Notes under the pieces: model-generated
Seen by the model: the letters and a program-made list of their open reading frames with translations, nothing else
Databases searched by the model: none
What the model was told of the DNA's origin: nothing
From: Chlamydiota bacterium
Lineage (GTDB): Bacteria; Chlamydiota; Chlamydiia; Chlamydiales; SM23-39
Direction of reading: 5' to 3'
NCBI GenBank assembly: GCA_021772195.1
Contig: JAJFML010000057.1
Span: forward strand, 1-8,050
DNA: 8,050 nucleotides
Part shown: positions 7,744 through 8,050 of the stretch, piece by piece
Position numbering within the stretch: the stretch's first letter is position 1
How the letters are laid out: each line of letters begins with the position of its first letter
Position numbers and translations under genes: made by a program

Positions 7744-7926
7744 ATAGGCCTTTATTTTTTGATATTCATTTATATCTTGATCTATACATACATTGCTTTA
7801 TATCTGCTAAAGAATTCAAGGGTCTTCGATTAGCATCTCTTTTTCCACTTGAAAAGTAGTTTTGGTCTAATGCCAAACGCAAGAAGTAAGTTCATAAAAT
7901 CTGGCCACACATAGAGTAGACATTAT
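7744..7926. other. Non-coding gap between the DUF3309 remnant and the ATPase gamma gene
   Basis: This 183-bp AT-rich stretch holds no recognisable gene, terminator or RNA. A 21-codon minus-strand frame (7895-7830) begins MNLLLAFGIRPK but matches nothing I know. The gap should contain the promoter of the minus-strand DUF3309 gene, but no clear box pair stands out. Confidence 0.45.
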
Positions 7927-8050
7927 TCAATCATTGCGCTTTGAGAGCTCTTCAAACCCAGAAAGGATATCAAAGAGTTCTTCTGTAATTTGGGCCTGTC
8001 TTTGCAAATGATAGTCGCTTTCAAGCTTAGCTATGCGCTCTTCAATGTTA
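7927..8050 (-). CDS. atpG: ATP synthase F1 gamma subunit, C-terminal end (5' part beyond window)
   Basis: Forty codons end at TGA 7929-7927. The sequence IEERIAKLESDYHLQRQAQITEE..., then LFDILSGFEEL, matches the C-terminal helix of F-ATPase gamma, the rotating shaft. There the signature is a helix with RQ-x-x-IT-x-EL followed by a (V/L)-x-G-x-E-x-L end. The charged EERIAKLESDYHLQRQ lead-in and the TEELFDILSG form resemble the gamma of the alternate (N-type) F-ATPase more than the usual LEYNKARQAAITKE form. In N-ATPase operons gamma is the last gene, consistent with no further ATPase gene following here. Only the tail is seen, so the subtype is an inference. Confidence 0.75.
   Translation of the reverse strand, partial: NIEERIAKLESDYHLQRQAQITEELFDILSGFEELSKRND

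Noticed and set aside
7830..7895. 21-codon minus-strand frame beginning MNLLLAFGIRPK
   Set aside because: Too short to support, no match recalled and no clear ribosome binding site.

Overview
The window reads as a moderately AT-rich chromosomal segment (roughly 40% GC by eye) from a bacterium that stores glycogen and can run a phosphoketolase shunt. The genes look like Gram-negative or environmental versions. No single gene fixes the lineage; Legionella-like gammaproteobacteria and environmental Chlamydiae are only guesses. There is no rRNA, tRNA, CRISPR array, transposase or phage gene.

Layout. (1) 1-3157 holds two divergently transcribed genes for glycogen branching enzyme (GlgB). One is on the minus strand, its 3' part cut off by the window start. 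The other is complete on the plus strand. Their starts lie 92 bp apart, and the gap is a mirror image: both strands carry TTGACA, 17 nt, AAGAAT, 8 nt, ATG. (2) 3158-3483 is a non-coding gap with a small hairpin and a possible promoter. (3) 3484-7054 is a tight ackA-xfp pair (acetate kinase and phosphoketolase) overlapping by 8 bp. (4) 7062-7480 is a broken DUF389 membrane-protein gene; its N-terminal start and C-terminal third remain, joined out of frame. (5) 7483-7651 is a long imperfect palindrome (arms about 80 nt) lying between the DUF389 remnant and a shortened DUF3309 small membrane protein gene on the minus strand (7636-7743). (6) 7927-8050 (minus strand) is the C-terminal end of an ATP synthase gamma subunit, most like the alternate (N-type) F-ATPase.

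How it fits together. Phosphoketolase splits xylulose-5-P or fructose-6-P to acetyl phosphate, and acetate kinase turns acetyl phosphate into acetate plus ATP (or the reverse). The two proteins are therefore consecutive steps made from one transcript. The branching enzymes act in alpha-glucan storage, so the window is largely about central and storage carbon. The right end looks like decaying accessory sequence: two shortened genes of unknown function around a foldback repeat, converging on an ATPase operon that would extend beyond the window.

No clearly new biological system is visible. The most unusual signals are the mirrored glgB pair with its shared promoter geometry, and the palindrome with the gene remnants around it.
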